A stretch of DNA of 33,305 nucleotides from Henriciella sp. (GCA_002733705.1 NVWP01000009.1:1-33305), one strand, 5' to 3'; counted from the first letter of the stretch, positions 1-7,910 are shown. A program made the numbers and translations. Notes: generated by a model not told the origin, from the sequence alone.

Positions 1-793
1 GGCAGGGCGCCGATAGCCGCGGCAGGGCCGCGGTGATCAGGCCGTCGTTGCGCTCTGGGTCTTCATGACGATCGGGCCGGGTACCCCGCTTCTGGCGGAT
101 GGGCCGGGCAATGAGGATGCCGCCTGGTATGTTCAGGCCGGTCCGCTCTTCCGCTCTCTCGTGGCCGCCTTCCTTGTGCTCTTCCTCGCCGCAGGCTGGG
201 CCTATGGCTCCTCGGCCGGGACGATCAAGAACCACCGCGACCTAGTGAACATGATGGCCGGCGGGATGAAGGATATGGCTTATTATCTCGTACTCGCCTT
301 CGCCGCGGCGCATTTCGTGGCGATGTTCGGCTGGTCGAACCTTGGCCTGATCTCGGCGGTCCACGGCGCCGAGGCGATCAACAATAGCGGGCTTCCGCTG
401 CCCGCCGTGCTGGGCATGATCGTCCTCTTCTCGGCAGCACTGAACCTGTTTGTCGGGTCCGCCAGTGCGAAATGGGCGCTGCTCGCGCCTGTGCTGGTGC
501 CGATGCTCATGCTGGTCGGGATCAGCCCGGACGGGGCAACCGCCGCCTACCGCGTGGGCGACGGGGCGACCAATATCATCACCCCGCTCATGGTCTATTT
601 CCCGCTCATCCTGGTCTTCGCGCAGCGCTGGCAGAAGAGTTTCGGCCTTGGCAGCCTGACGGCCATGATGATCCCCTATTCCATCTGGATGCTGATTTCA
701 GGCGTGATCCTGATGATGATCTGGCTCTTCCTCGGCTTCGATCTTGGACCAGGCGCCCCGGCGCAAATACCTGTGCCGGGCTCTGCGGGCTAG
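1..793 (+). CDS. AbgT-family transporter, 3' part, apparent frameshift near base 40
   Basis: Membrane transporter of the AbgT family (members import p-aminobenzoyl-glutamate or export sulfonamides). The window holds only the C-terminal half, about 245 of the usual 500 or so residues. The family signature is visible as GDGATNIITPLMVYFPLIL near codons 166-184 counted from the ATG at 65, with six or seven hydrophobic segments and the conserved WSNLGL and AGTIK stretches. Upstream of the ATG the same frame still reads family-like residues (AVVALWVF) back to about base 41 but meets TAG at 14-16. The frame starting at base 3 instead reads RGRAAVI up to about base 38. Together these suggest one missing base between about 36 and 44, either a real mutation or a sequence error. 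ATG 65 is internal to the family and is not the true start. The substrate is not known. Confidence 0.82.
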
Positions 794-811
794 GGTCACC
801 TCACCAAAAGC

Positions 812-847
812 AAAGCGCCGCCAGTTTGTCGCTGGCGGCGCTTTTTT
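812..847 (+). terminator. Rho-independent terminator
   Basis: A GC-rich stem (814-824 pairing with 832-842, all 11 positions matching, extendable by two A-T pairs) has a 7-base loop and runs into six T. It lies 18 bases after the transporter stop. A/T runs on both sides mean it could also end the convergent LysR gene. Confidence 0.9.
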
Positions 848-869
848 ACTCGGCAGAGAAGGCGCGGTC

Positions 870-1802
870 TCAGACGCCGTGAATTTCACCCGCGGCGGCT
901 TCGGCCTTGATCCATTTGATGAAGGCCCGAACATCGTCTGACTGATGGCGCCCCTTCGGCCAGACGATCCAGTAGCCGAAATCGATACTGGTCGACCCAT
1001 CGGCAAAAGGCGCCACGAGGCGGCCTGCAGCCATATCGGAAGAGGCAATCGCCCGCTTGGCAAGCACAATGCCTCGCCCGGAGGCGGCTGCCTCAATCGC
1101 CAGCGATGACTGGTTGAACCGGGGCCCGCGCTGGCCGTTGACCTTTTCGCCTACCCCGCGCGCGGCAAGCCAGCTGGTCCAGTCCGGACAGGACGGGTCC
1201 TGCTCGGTGCTCTCATCGTGGATGAGCGTGTGTTTGGCGAGGTCTTCTGGCTTCTTGATGGCATCAGAGCCTTCAAGCAGTCGCGGCGAGCAGACCGGCA
1301 ACACAGTCTCTTCCATGAGTTTTTCGGACTTCAGGCCCTCATAGCCGCCCTGCCCATAGCGGATGGCGAAATCAGCGTCTGCCGTGGTGAAGTCGGTGAT
1401 CGACATATCCGCGGAGATCCACGCCTCGATGCCGGGATTTGAAATGTGAAACCGGTCAAGGCGGGGCGCGAGCCATTTGGCGGCGAATGAAGGGGCACAG
1501 GAGACCATGACCCGGCCCTTGCGGGCGGGCTGCTGCATGATGCGGCCAGCTTCGGTAATCCGCGAAAAGGCTTCACGCACTAGCGGCAGGCTCGCCTGCG
1601 CCGCATCGGTCAGCAGCACACTGCGCCCGGTGCGTTTGAAGAGCGGCGTGCCGGCATAATCCTCAAGCTGGCGGATATGCTGCGAGATCGCGCCAGGCGT
1701 CACATTCAACTCTTCGGCGGCCTTGCTGAATGACAGCCGGCGGGCAGCGGCCTCGAAGGCACGAAGCGCATTCAGCGGTGGCAGGCGGTCATTTTCGGCC
1801 AT
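870..1802 (-). CDS. LysR-family transcriptional regulator, GcvA-like
   Basis: DNA-binding transcription factor of 310 residues, the usual LysR length. The N-terminal winged helix-turn-helix covers about residues 8-67: the start LPPLNALRAFEAAARRLSF and the recognition region VTPGAISQHIRQLE are typical of the GcvA/AmpR-like branch. A substrate-binding domain follows from about residue 93. The ATG at 1802 has a GAGG Shine-Dalgarno sequence about 8 bases upstream. It is convergent with the AbgT transporter and divergent from cysG, with 116 bases between them that contain an AT-rich palindrome. LysR proteins usually act on the divergent gene and on themselves, so control of the sulfur operon is possible. 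However, the sequence is GcvA-like rather than CysB-like, so the target is only an inference. Confidence 0.93.
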   Translation of the reverse strand: MAENDRLPPLNALRAFEAAARRLSFSKAAEELNVTPGAISQHIRQLEDYAGTPLFKRTGRSVLLTDAAQASLPLVREAFSRITEAGRIMQQPARKGRVMVSCAPSFAAKWLAPRLDRFHISNPGIEAWISADMSITDFTTADADFAIRYGQGGYEGLKSEKLMEETVLPVCSPRLLEGSDAIKKPEDLAKHTLIHDESTEQDPSCPDWTSWLAARGVGEKVNGQRGPRFNQSSLAIEAAASGRGIVLAKRAIASSDMAAGRLVAPFADGSTSIDFGYWIVWPKGRHQSDDVRAFIKWIKAEAAAGEIHGV

Positions 1803-1817
1803 TGAGAACCTCGCATA

Positions 1818-1829
1818 GTTTATCTAAAC
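1818..1829. promoter_or_regulatory. Candidate LysR-type operator
   Basis: GTTTA-tc-TAAAC is a perfect 5-bp inverted repeat in an otherwise GC-rich region, 16 bases upstream of the LysR start. AT-rich dyads of the T-N11-A class are typical LysR sites. Assignment to the neighbouring regulator is inferred from position. Confidence 0.5.
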
Positions 1830-1918
1830 GATGGGATCAGGGGTCTACGCTTGCCGGAGGCGGGTCACAAGCCTCATTTTCCGGTAAGTCCAAGCAACGT
1901 CCGACATTGTGAGTACAG

Positions 1919-3319
1919 ATGCGTCTCTTCCCAGCCTTCTTCCAGATGGATGGCGCCCAGATCGTTATTTTTGGCGATGGGGTGAATGCCGAGCGCAAGG
2001 TTCGCCTTGTTGCCAAGACGCCAGCGCGGATTGCGCTGGTCACCCACACGCTTCCCGACTGGGCGAAATCAGTTGAACAACTCGCCCATGTCGTGCCCGA
2101 ACAGGCCGGAGAGGCGCTCGGTACCGCGCGCTTTGCCATCATCGCCTGTGACGACGAGGCAGAGCTGCACTGGGCCTATGATCTTGCCCGCGCCTCTGGC
2201 GTGCCGGTCAACGTCGTGGACCGCAAGGCGCTCTGCGACTTCACCGTGCCGAGCATTCTGGACCGCGGACAGGTCGTTGCCGCCTTTGCCACGGGCGGCG
2301 CGGCGCCGGTCATTGCAAAGGATGTGAGGGCCAAGCTCGAAACCCTGTTGCCGGAGCGGATTGGCGCGCTTGCCGAACTCGCCGAGCGCTGGCGCCCTGC
2401 CGTCAAGGAGGCGATCGCCTCGGAAACTGCCCGCCGCCACTTCTGGGAACAGGCCTTGCGCGGGCCTGTGGCCGAAGCGGTCTACGCCAATGATGATGAG
2501 CGCGCTGAAAGCCTGATGAGTGAGGCGCTCGCCCGGTTTTCAAGCGAGTCCGGCGCGGAGGATTTTGGACCCGTGCACATCGTTGGCGCGGGTCCGGGTG
2601 ACCCTGAACTGCTGACACTCAAGGCCTTTCGCCTCATCCAGCAGGCCGACATCGTCTTCCACGACAAGCTCGTTTCTGCCGAAATCATGGACATGGTGCG
2701 CCGCGACGCCGATCGCGTGCCGGTCGGAAAGTCGAAGGGCGAGCATCTTGTGCCGCAGGATGGCATTCACGAACTGATGATCGCGGCCGCCCGCGAAGGA
2801 AAGCGTGTGGTGCGCCTCAAGGGCGGCGATCCTTTCATCTTCGGGCGCGGCGGCGAAGAAGTCGAAGCCCTGCGCACGGCCGGCATAGAAGCCACCGTGG
2901 TGCCCGGTATTTCTTCGGCCATGGGATGCGCGGCGAGCGCGAATGTCCCCCTGACCCACCGCGACCATGCCCAGACCCTGACCTTTGTGACCGGGCATGC
3001 GCAAAAAGGCGGGGTGCCGGACCTCGACTGGGAAGGTCTGGCCAAACCGCATCAGACAGTTGTCGTCTTCATGGGGGTCGGAACATCCGCCATCATTTCG
3101 CAGAAACTTCGCGAAGCGGGCCTTTCCGGCGAAACGCCCGTCGCCGTCATCGAAAACGGGACGCGGGCGAACGAGACGCGCGGATTCGGCACGCTTGAAG
3201 CCCTGCCGCAAATCATCGAAACGAACGGTATCAAGGGCCCGGCCCTTCTCATCATTGGCGAGGTGGCAGGCCTGCCTGCCGAAGCCCGTAATCACTTCAT
3301 CGCGGAGGCGCTGGCATGA
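1919..3319 (+). CDS. cysG: Siroheme synthase (precorrin-2 dehydrogenase/ferrochelatase + uroporphyrinogen-III methyltransferase)
   Basis: Trifunctional enzyme making siroheme, the cofactor of the sulfite reductase encoded downstream. At 466 residues it is close to E. coli CysG (457). The N-terminal dehydrogenase/chelatase module (about 1-200) carries an NAD-binding glycine region near 19-21 and the motif NVVDRKALCDF, in which D101 matches the catalytic Asp of CysG. The C-terminal SAM-dependent methyltransferase (about 217-460) has GAGPGDPEL at 223-231 and GGDPFIFGRGGEE at 302-314, both diagnostic of CobA/SUMT. No strong Shine-Dalgarno precedes the ATG, but the reading MRLFPAFFQ fits family N-termini. 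It is the first gene of the operon; its stop overlaps the next start (ATGA). Confidence 0.96.
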   Translation: MRLFPAFFQMDGAQIVIFGDGVNAERKVRLVAKTPARIALVTHTLPDWAKSVEQLAHVVPEQAGEALGTARFAIIACDDEAELHWAYDLARASGVPVNVVDRKALCDFTVPSILDRGQVVAAFATGGAAPVIAKDVRAKLETLLPERIGALAELAERWRPAVKEAIASETARRHFWEQALRGPVAEAVYANDDERAESLMSEALARFSSESGAEDFGPVHIVGAGPGDPELLTLKAFRLIQQADIVFHDKLVSAEIMDMVRRDADRVPVGKSKGEHLVPQDGIHELMIAAAREGKRVVRLKGGDPFIFGRGGEEVEALRTAGIEATVVPGISSAMGCAASANVPLTHRDHAQTLTFVTGHAQKGGVPDLDWEGLAKPHQTVVVFMGVGTSAIISQKLREAGLSGETPVAVIENGTRANETRGFGTLEALPQIIETNGIKGPALLIIGEVAGLPAEARNHFIAEALA

Positions 3320-3630
3320 CTTCGGTCCGCCCGAAACTGAAACCCGACCAGCCCAAGGCTGTCACTGCCTGGGATACGGCAACCGGCAAAGTCGTCTGGA
3401 TGGCCGATGATGGCAGCTGGTCTGATGACCCTGCCCGGATCGGCGTCTTCATCGGCGAGGAAGCCGACACCCGGCTGGAACAGGCCTCCAGACAGGAAGG
3501 CACCGTCACCGACCCCTATTTCATGCAGGTCACAGAGACCGGCGATGTGGACGGACGCGAAACGCTGCGTGAATCCATCCGCGTCAACGGACCAACGGTA
3601 CATCCGCAATTCCAGCGGGGCGCCAAATGA
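3316..3630 (+). CDS. DUF2849 protein of the sulfite-reduction operon
   Basis: Small protein of 104 residues belonging to DUF2849, a family found in alphaproteobacterial clusters between cysG and cysI. No catalytic motif is evident, and it has no signal peptide or membrane segment, so a cytoplasmic location is expected. A GGAGG Shine-Dalgarno (3304-3308) lies 7 bases before the ATG, and the start overlaps the cysG stop by 4 bases, implying translational coupling. Its place suggests an accessory role in siroheme use or sulfite reduction, but the function is unknown. Confidence 0.88.
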   Translation: MTSVRPKLKPDQPKAVTAWDTATGKVVWMADDGSWSDDPARIGVFIGEEADTRLEQASRQEGTVTDPYFMQVTETGDVDGRETLRESIRVNGPTVHPQFQRGAK

Positions 3631-4244
3631 TCCGGATCCATGGCGACAGTATTTCCGGCAACTGCCTCAAGGTGAAATGGGTCGCAGAGCGTCTCGGCAT
3701 CGACCATGAATGGGTCGAAGTCGATATCCTGAAGGGCGAGACGCGCTCAGATGCCTTCCTTGCCATCAATCCGTTCGGCCAGGTTCCCGTCGTCGAACTG
3801 GAGGATGGCCGTGTCGTCGCGCAATCGAACGCGATCATTTTCTGTCTTGCAGAGGAAAGCGATCTGGTGCCCACGGATGCCTTCGAGCGCGCGAAGATGC
3901 TGGAATGGATGTTCTGGGAACAATATTCCCATGAGACCGCCATCGCGGTACGCCGCTTCCAGAAACTCTATGAGAAACGCGCCGAGGAAGACATCGACCC
4001 GAACCTGATGGCCAAAGGTCGCCGGGCGCTTGGCCGTATGGAACTGGCGCTTCTCTCAAATGACTGGATCGCCGGCGGGGCATACATGACACTCGCCGAT
4101 ATCTCCCTTCTCGCCTATACCCGTCTTGCTCACGAGGGCGGGTTCGATGTCTCCGAGTTTCCGGCCGTCCACGGCTGGATTGCGCGCTGCGAGCGCGAGC
4201 TCGGCCTTCCCCATCTCCATGAGGTTACCGATGTACAGGTATGA
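3627..4244 (+). CDS. Glutathione S-transferase family protein
   Basis: Cytosolic GST-fold protein of 205 residues. The N-terminal thioredoxin-like domain (about 1-80) contains NPFGQVPVVEL with the cis-proline and QSNAI, matching the glutathione-binding [ED]-S-x-A-I motif but with Gln as first residue. The all-helical C-terminal domain includes the conserved LADISLLAYTR element near 153-163. It overlaps the preceding DUF2849 stop by 4 bases and runs 14 bases into cysI, so it is translated as part of the sulfur operon. Its substrate is unknown. A glutathione-linked step in sulfite or sulfide handling is conceivable but unproven. Confidence 0.93.
   Translation: MIRIHGDSISGNCLKVKWVAERLGIDHEWVEVDILKGETRSDAFLAINPFGQVPVVELEDGRVVAQSNAIIFCLAEESDLVPTDAFERAKMLEWMFWEQYSHETAIAVRRFQKLYEKRAEEDIDPNLMAKGRRALGRMELALLSNDWIAGGAYMTLADISLLAYTRLAHEGGFDVSEFPAVHGWIARCERELGLPHLHEVTDVQV
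4221..4224 (+). promoter_or_regulatory. Shine-Dalgarno that sets the cysI start
   Basis: GAGG lies 6 bases before ATG 4231, inside the 3' end of the GST gene. It supports the start MYRYDEF rather than the in-frame ATG at 4126, which would add 35 residues unlike the family. Confidence 0.6.
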
Positions 4245-5889
4245 TGAATTCGACACGCAGATCGTAAAGGAGCGGGTCGAGCAGTTCCGTGGACAGGTGG
4301 CGCGCCGCCTGTCCGGTGAGCTGAAAGAAGATGAGTTCAAGCCACTGCGCCTGCAGAACGGGGTCTATCTCCAGCTGCATGCCTATATGCTGCGGATTGC
4401 CATTCCCTATGGCCAGCTCAGCCCGCGCCAGATGCGCAAGCTGGCGCATATCGCCCGCACCTATGACCGGGGCTATGGCCACTTCACCACCCGGCAGAAC
4501 ATCCAGTTCAACTGGGTCGCGCTGAAGGACATTCCTGACGTGTTGGCAGAGCTGGCCGAGGTCGAGATGCACGCCATCCAGACCTCCGGCAACTGTATCC
4601 GCAACGTCACCAGCGACCATTATGCCGGCGCCACCAAGGACGAAGTCATGGACCCGCGCCCCTGGTGCGAGATCATCCGTCAGTGGTCGACCTTCCATCC
4701 GGAATTCGCCTTCCTGCCCCGCAAGTTCAAGATCGCGGTGACGGCGGCTGAACATGACCGCGCCGCGATCAAGGTGCATGACATCGGCCTCAATATGCGC
4801 CGCAAGGATGGCGAGGTGGGCTTTGAGGTTCACGTCGGCGGCGGTCAGGGCCGCACGCCGCATATCGCGGCCAAAGTGTCCGACTTCGTGCCCGAGAGTG
4901 AATTGCTCGATTATCTCGAGGCCATCATGCGGGTGTATAACCGCTTTGGCCGGCGCGATAACAAGTACAAGGCGCGCATCAAGATCCTGGTGTCCGAAAC
5001 CGGCGAGGACGAGTTTCGCAAGCTGGTCGAGGAGGAGTTCGCCGCCCAGCGCGACGCGGAAAAGATCGCCCTGCCTCAGGAAGAGATCGACCGCATCCAC
5101 GCCTATTTCGAACCGCCGAAGCTTGCGGGCAAAGACGCCGTTTCAGAGGCCTTCGACAAGGCGAAGACCGCCGATGCCGCTTTCGCCCGCTGGACGCGGG
5201 CGAACCTGCACGATCACAAGGTGGAGGGGTATACGACGGTCACCGTCAGCCTGAAGCCGCTTGGCGTGGCTGCCGGTGATGCGACCGACGCGCAGATGGA
5301 CGTTATGGCGGACGTCGCAGAGGCCTATGGTCATGGCGACCTTCGCGTCAGCCACGCACAGAATATCGTCCTGCCGCATGTTGCGCTGGATGATGTGTAT
5401 GAGCTTTACCGCAAGCTGGACGCAGCAGGTCTCGCGACCCCGAATGAAGGGCTGATCTCTGACATGATCGTCTGCCCCGGCCTCGATTATTGCAATCTCG
5501 CCAATGCCCGCTCCATCCCGGTCGGCATGGCCATCCAGGAGGCGTTTAGCGACCCGGATGATCAGGCTGACATTGGCAAGTTCCACATCAATATTTCCGG
5601 CTGCATCAATGCCTGCGGACACCATCATGTCGGTCATGTCGGCATTCTGGGCGTCGACCGGAAAGGTGAGGAATACTACCAGATCACGCTGGGCGGCCGC
5701 GCAGACGAAAAGGCAACCATCGGCCAGATGGCTGGGCCGGGCCTCAAGGCCGACGATGTGCCGGTGGCCCTGAAACGCCTTGTCGACCGCTACCGCGAAC
5801 TTCGCACAAGCAAGGACGAGACCTTCATCGAGACCTTCGAGCGCGAAGGCATGGAGCCGTTCAAGGACGCGATCTACGCCGGGGCGTAG
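4231..5889 (+). CDS. cysI: Siroheme-dependent nitrite/sulfite reductase (assimilatory sulfite reductase hemoprotein)
   Basis: Six-electron reduction of sulfite to sulfide (or nitrite to ammonia) in the cytoplasm, using coupled siroheme and [4Fe-4S]. The protein has 552 residues with two ferredoxin-like/siroheme half-domain pairs. The four cluster ligands are visible as C415-x5-C421 (CPGLDYC) and C458-x3-C462 (SGCINACGHHH). The first half carries TTRQNIQFNW (86-95) near the siroheme pocket. The operon context (siroheme synthase upstream, APS reductase downstream, no nitrate or nitrite transporter) favours sulfite as substrate. No CysJ flavoprotein is present in the window, so the electron donor is not shown. 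The start overlaps the GST gene by 14 bases. Confidence 0.95.
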   Translation: MYRYDEFDTQIVKERVEQFRGQVARRLSGELKEDEFKPLRLQNGVYLQLHAYMLRIAIPYGQLSPRQMRKLAHIARTYDRGYGHFTTRQNIQFNWVALKDIPDVLAELAEVEMHAIQTSGNCIRNVTSDHYAGATKDEVMDPRPWCEIIRQWSTFHPEFAFLPRKFKIAVTAAEHDRAAIKVHDIGLNMRRKDGEVGFEVHVGGGQGRTPHIAAKVSDFVPESELLDYLEAIMRVYNRFGRRDNKYKARIKILVSETGEDEFRKLVEEEFAAQRDAEKIALPQEEIDRIHAYFEPPKLAGKDAVSEAFDKAKTADAAFARWTRANLHDHKVEGYTTVTVSLKPLGVAAGDATDAQMDVMADVAEAYGHGDLRVSHAQNIVLPHVALDDVYELYRKLDAAGLATPNEGLISDMIVCPGLDYCNLANARSIPVGMAIQEAFSDPDDQADIGKFHINISGCINACGHHHVGHVGILGVDRKGEEYYQITLGGRADEKATIGQMAGPGLKADDVPVALKRLVDRYRELRTSKDETFIETFEREGMEPFKDAIYAGA

Positions 5890-5909
5890 TCAACGAGGAA
5901 AACTCAATA

Positions 5910-6401
5910 ATGCCGCTTATCAAGGACCGCCGCGAAGTCGACGATATCTGGGCCTATGTGCCCGATGACGCCCCGCTTTCACCGGGTGGATGCATTACCG
6001 TATCTCTCGCCCGCTTCCGCAGTGAGACAGAGATGCTGCTTGCGAGAAATACTGAGATCGGGGTCCGTCTGGAGCCGGCAGATGATCCGCACGAGCTGGC
6101 GGAATTCCTGGACCGGCTGGCGCTGATCGAGGTGAATTTTCCAAAATATACAGACGGGCGCGGCTATTCCCAGGCCCAGCTCCTGCGCCGGCGGTTTGGC
6201 TATGAGGGCGAGCTTCGCGCGGTCGGCCACGTCCTGCGAGATCAGATTCTCTATATGAACCGTTCAGGGTTCGACGCTTTTGAGACCGAGCGGGCCGAAC
6301 TAGCTTCTGTCATAGACGCGCTGGAAGAATTTTCAGCGGTATATCAGCCGGCAGCAGATGGGCGTGTGCCCGTATTTCGCCGCCGGCATGGAAAGGAATA
6401 A
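5910..6401 (+). CDS. DUF934 protein, sulfite-reduction operon partner
   Basis: Protein of 163 residues of the DUF934 family, recognised by the conserved block FPKYTDGRGYSQAQLLRRR followed by GELRAVGHVLRDQI and RSGFDAFE. The family is almost always found between cysI and cysH. It has no membrane segment or metal-binding cysteine pattern. ATG 5910 follows a GAGGA Shine-Dalgarno about 10 bases upstream, with a 20-base gap after cysI. The role is unknown: a link to sulfite reductase function or electron supply is a context-based guess. Its 3' end lies 10 bases before cysH. Confidence 0.9.
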   Translation: MPLIKDRREVDDIWAYVPDDAPLSPGGCITVSLARFRSETEMLLARNTEIGVRLEPADDPHELAEFLDRLALIEVNFPKYTDGRGYSQAQLLRRRFGYEGELRAVGHVLRDQILYMNRSGFDAFETERAELASVIDALEEFSAVYQPAADGRVPVFRRRHGKE

Positions 6402-6404
6402 AGG
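6400..6404 (+). promoter_or_regulatory. Shine-Dalgarno that sets the cysH start
   Basis: AAAGG, 7 bases before ATG 6412, partly overlaps the DUF934 stop. Earlier in-frame ATGs at 6358 and 6388 lie inside DUF934 and lack comparable sites. Confidence 0.55.
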
Positions 6405-6411
6405 CGCTTAC

Positions 6412-7155
6412 ATGCCCTATGCCGATCAACAGACGCGACTGCAGCAACCCGTTGAGGAACGGCTCGCCCGGCTGAACGGCGAACTGCGACACGCTTCGGC
6501 GACCACGATCCTGCGCGCCTCGCTGTTGCGCGAATGGCCGCAAAAACTGACCTATGTGTCCAGCTTTGGCGCCGAAAGCGCCGTGATGCTGGCGCTCATC
6601 GCAGATGTCGATCCGGACTTTCCGGTGATCTTCCTTGAGACCGGCCTGCATTTCCCGCAGACGCTGGACTACAAGGACAAGCTGATCGACCAGCTCGGCC
6701 TCACCAATGTGCGGGAGACCCCGCCGAATGAGACCGAGCGCAAGGTGCTCGATCCCAAGGACCGTCTCTGGCAGAGCGACCCGGATGCCTGCTGCGCCCT
6801 GCGCAAGGTACGTCCGCTGGAACCGGCGCTGGAAGGCTTCGACGCCTGGATTACCGGGCGCAAACGCTTTCATGGCGGTGCCCGTATGAGCCTGCCTGTG
6901 TTTGAGCACTCGGCCGGCCGCTTCAAGGTGAACCCGCTGGCGAGCTGGACCCAGGAAGACGTCGACCGCTTCTTCGTGCAGCGCAACCTGCCGCGCCACC
7001 CGCTGGTCGATCAGGGCTATCCCTCGATTGGCTGCTGGCCTTGCACCCGCCCGGCCGAGGACCCGTCGGATATCCGCTCTGGCCGCTGGGCCGGCATGGC
7101 GAAGACGGAATGCGGCCTCCATGTCGACAAGGCGGAGCGCCCGCGCGTCTTCTAA
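6412..7155 (+). CDS. cysH: Assimilatory adenylyl-sulfate (APS) reductase, thioredoxin dependent
   Basis: Reduces activated sulfate to sulfite, supplying the sulfite reductase two genes upstream. 247 residues from the chosen start. The PP-loop-like SSFGAES is at 50-56. Cysteines C127-C128 (CCALRK), C208-x2-C211 (SIGCWPCT) and the catalytic C234 in KTECGLH are all present. The CC plus CxxC pattern is the [4Fe-4S] signature of APS reductases and is absent from enteric PAPS reductases, so APS is the likely substrate. The segment GRKRFHGGAR has His where homologues usually show Gln. The sulfate activation genes (cysD/cysN) are not in the window. It is the last gene of the operon and is followed by a terminator hairpin. 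Confidence 0.94.
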   Translation: MPYADQQTRLQQPVEERLARLNGELRHASATTILRASLLREWPQKLTYVSSFGAESAVMLALIADVDPDFPVIFLETGLHFPQTLDYKDKLIDQLGLTNVRETPPNETERKVLDPKDRLWQSDPDACCALRKVRPLEPALEGFDAWITGRKRFHGGARMSLPVFEHSAGRFKVNPLASWTQEDVDRFFVQRNLPRHPLVDQGYPSIGCWPCTRPAEDPSDIRSGRWAGMAKTECGLHVDKAERPRVF

Positions 7156-7186
7156 AGCGGCGCATACCCTCCCCAGAGAATGTGAA

Positions 7187-7233
7187 TTCCCCGTAATCTG
7201 CAGTCTTTATTGCAGTTTGCGGGGAACCTTTTT
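7187..7233 (+). terminator. Rho-independent terminator of the sulfur operon
   Basis: A two-tier hairpin: outer arms TTCCCCG (7187-7193) and CGGGGAA (7220-7226), then an inner stem CTGCA/TGCAG (7198-7202 with 7211-7215) separated by a 4x4 internal loop. CC and five T follow. It lies 32 bases after the cysH stop. Confidence 0.75.
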
Positions 7234-7280
7234 GCCGGTCCTCCCAACTTCTGCCAAATTTTTACGGCAGGGTGGGAACC

Positions 7281-7910
7281 ATGCAGACATTTATCCGTTT
7301 CCTCTCGTTATCTCTCGCCGCAATCGCAACGATTGGATCTGCCGCCTTTGCCAAGGCGCCGCAGAGCGCCATGGGTCCCGACCTCTGGAGCGAAGCACTC
7401 GCAGCGCGCACGGCACATGCCGACAAGATTGCGAATGATCGCTACATGATCGTGATCGATTACAGGCGCCATTCCAGCGAGCCGCGTTTTTTTCTCGTCG
7501 ATATGGAAACAATGACGGCGGACGGATATCTCGTTTCACATGGTCAGGGCTCGGACCCCGACCATGACGGCATTGCTGACACCTTCTCCAATATTTCCGG
7601 GTCGAAGATGTCGTCTCTCGGCACCTTCGTCACAGCTGAGACCTATTACGGCAAACACGGCCTTTCGCTGCGCCTTGATGGTCTGGACGACGCCAATTCG
7701 CTGGCCCGCGACCGCGCCATCGTCATCCACGGCGCTGACTATGTCTTTCCTGGCGGCACCAAGATCGGCCGCAGCTGGGGTTGCCCGGCGCTTGAACAGG
7801 CCGTGGCGGCAGACCTAATTCCGCGCATTGCCGAAGGCACGCTGATCTATACGCGCGGCCCGGAACTGAACGAGCAGCTATACGCCGAGATTGTCAATCA
7901 GGCGGGTTGA
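7281..7910 (+). CDS. Periplasmic L,D-transpeptidase-like protein (YkuD_2 type)
   Basis: Predicted murein L,D-transpeptidase catalytic-domain protein of 209 residues. The N-terminal signal peptide (about 1-24, ending AFA) implies export. The body matches the YkuD_2 family: SDPDHDGIADTFSN (91-104), SSLGTF, GKHGLSLRLDGL, VIHGADYV with H150, and GRSWGCPAL with the nucleophile C168. The first of these holds a D-x-D-x-D-G-x-x-D arrangement that resembles a calcium loop. ATG 7281 is preceded by a G-rich stretch (GGTGGGA); the in-frame GTG at 7272 is less likely because it only adds three residues before the signal peptide. Its 3' end overlaps the convergent panC by 33 bases. The crosslinking substrate is inferred from the family. 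Confidence 0.92.
   Translation: MQTFIRFLSLSLAAIATIGSAAFAKAPQSAMGPDLWSEALAARTAHADKIANDRYMIVIDYRRHSSEPRFFLVDMETMTADGYLVSHGQGSDPDHDGIADTFSNISGSKMSSLGTFVTAETYYGKHGLSLRLDGLDDANSLARDRAIVIHGADYVFPGGTKIGRSWGCPALEQAVAADLIPRIAEGTLIYTRGPELNEQLYAEIVNQAG

Noticed and set aside
4126-4230. N-terminal extension of cysI from ATG 4126
   Set aside because: The added residues overlap the GST frame, do not resemble sulfite reductases, and a better ATG with GAGG lies at 4231.
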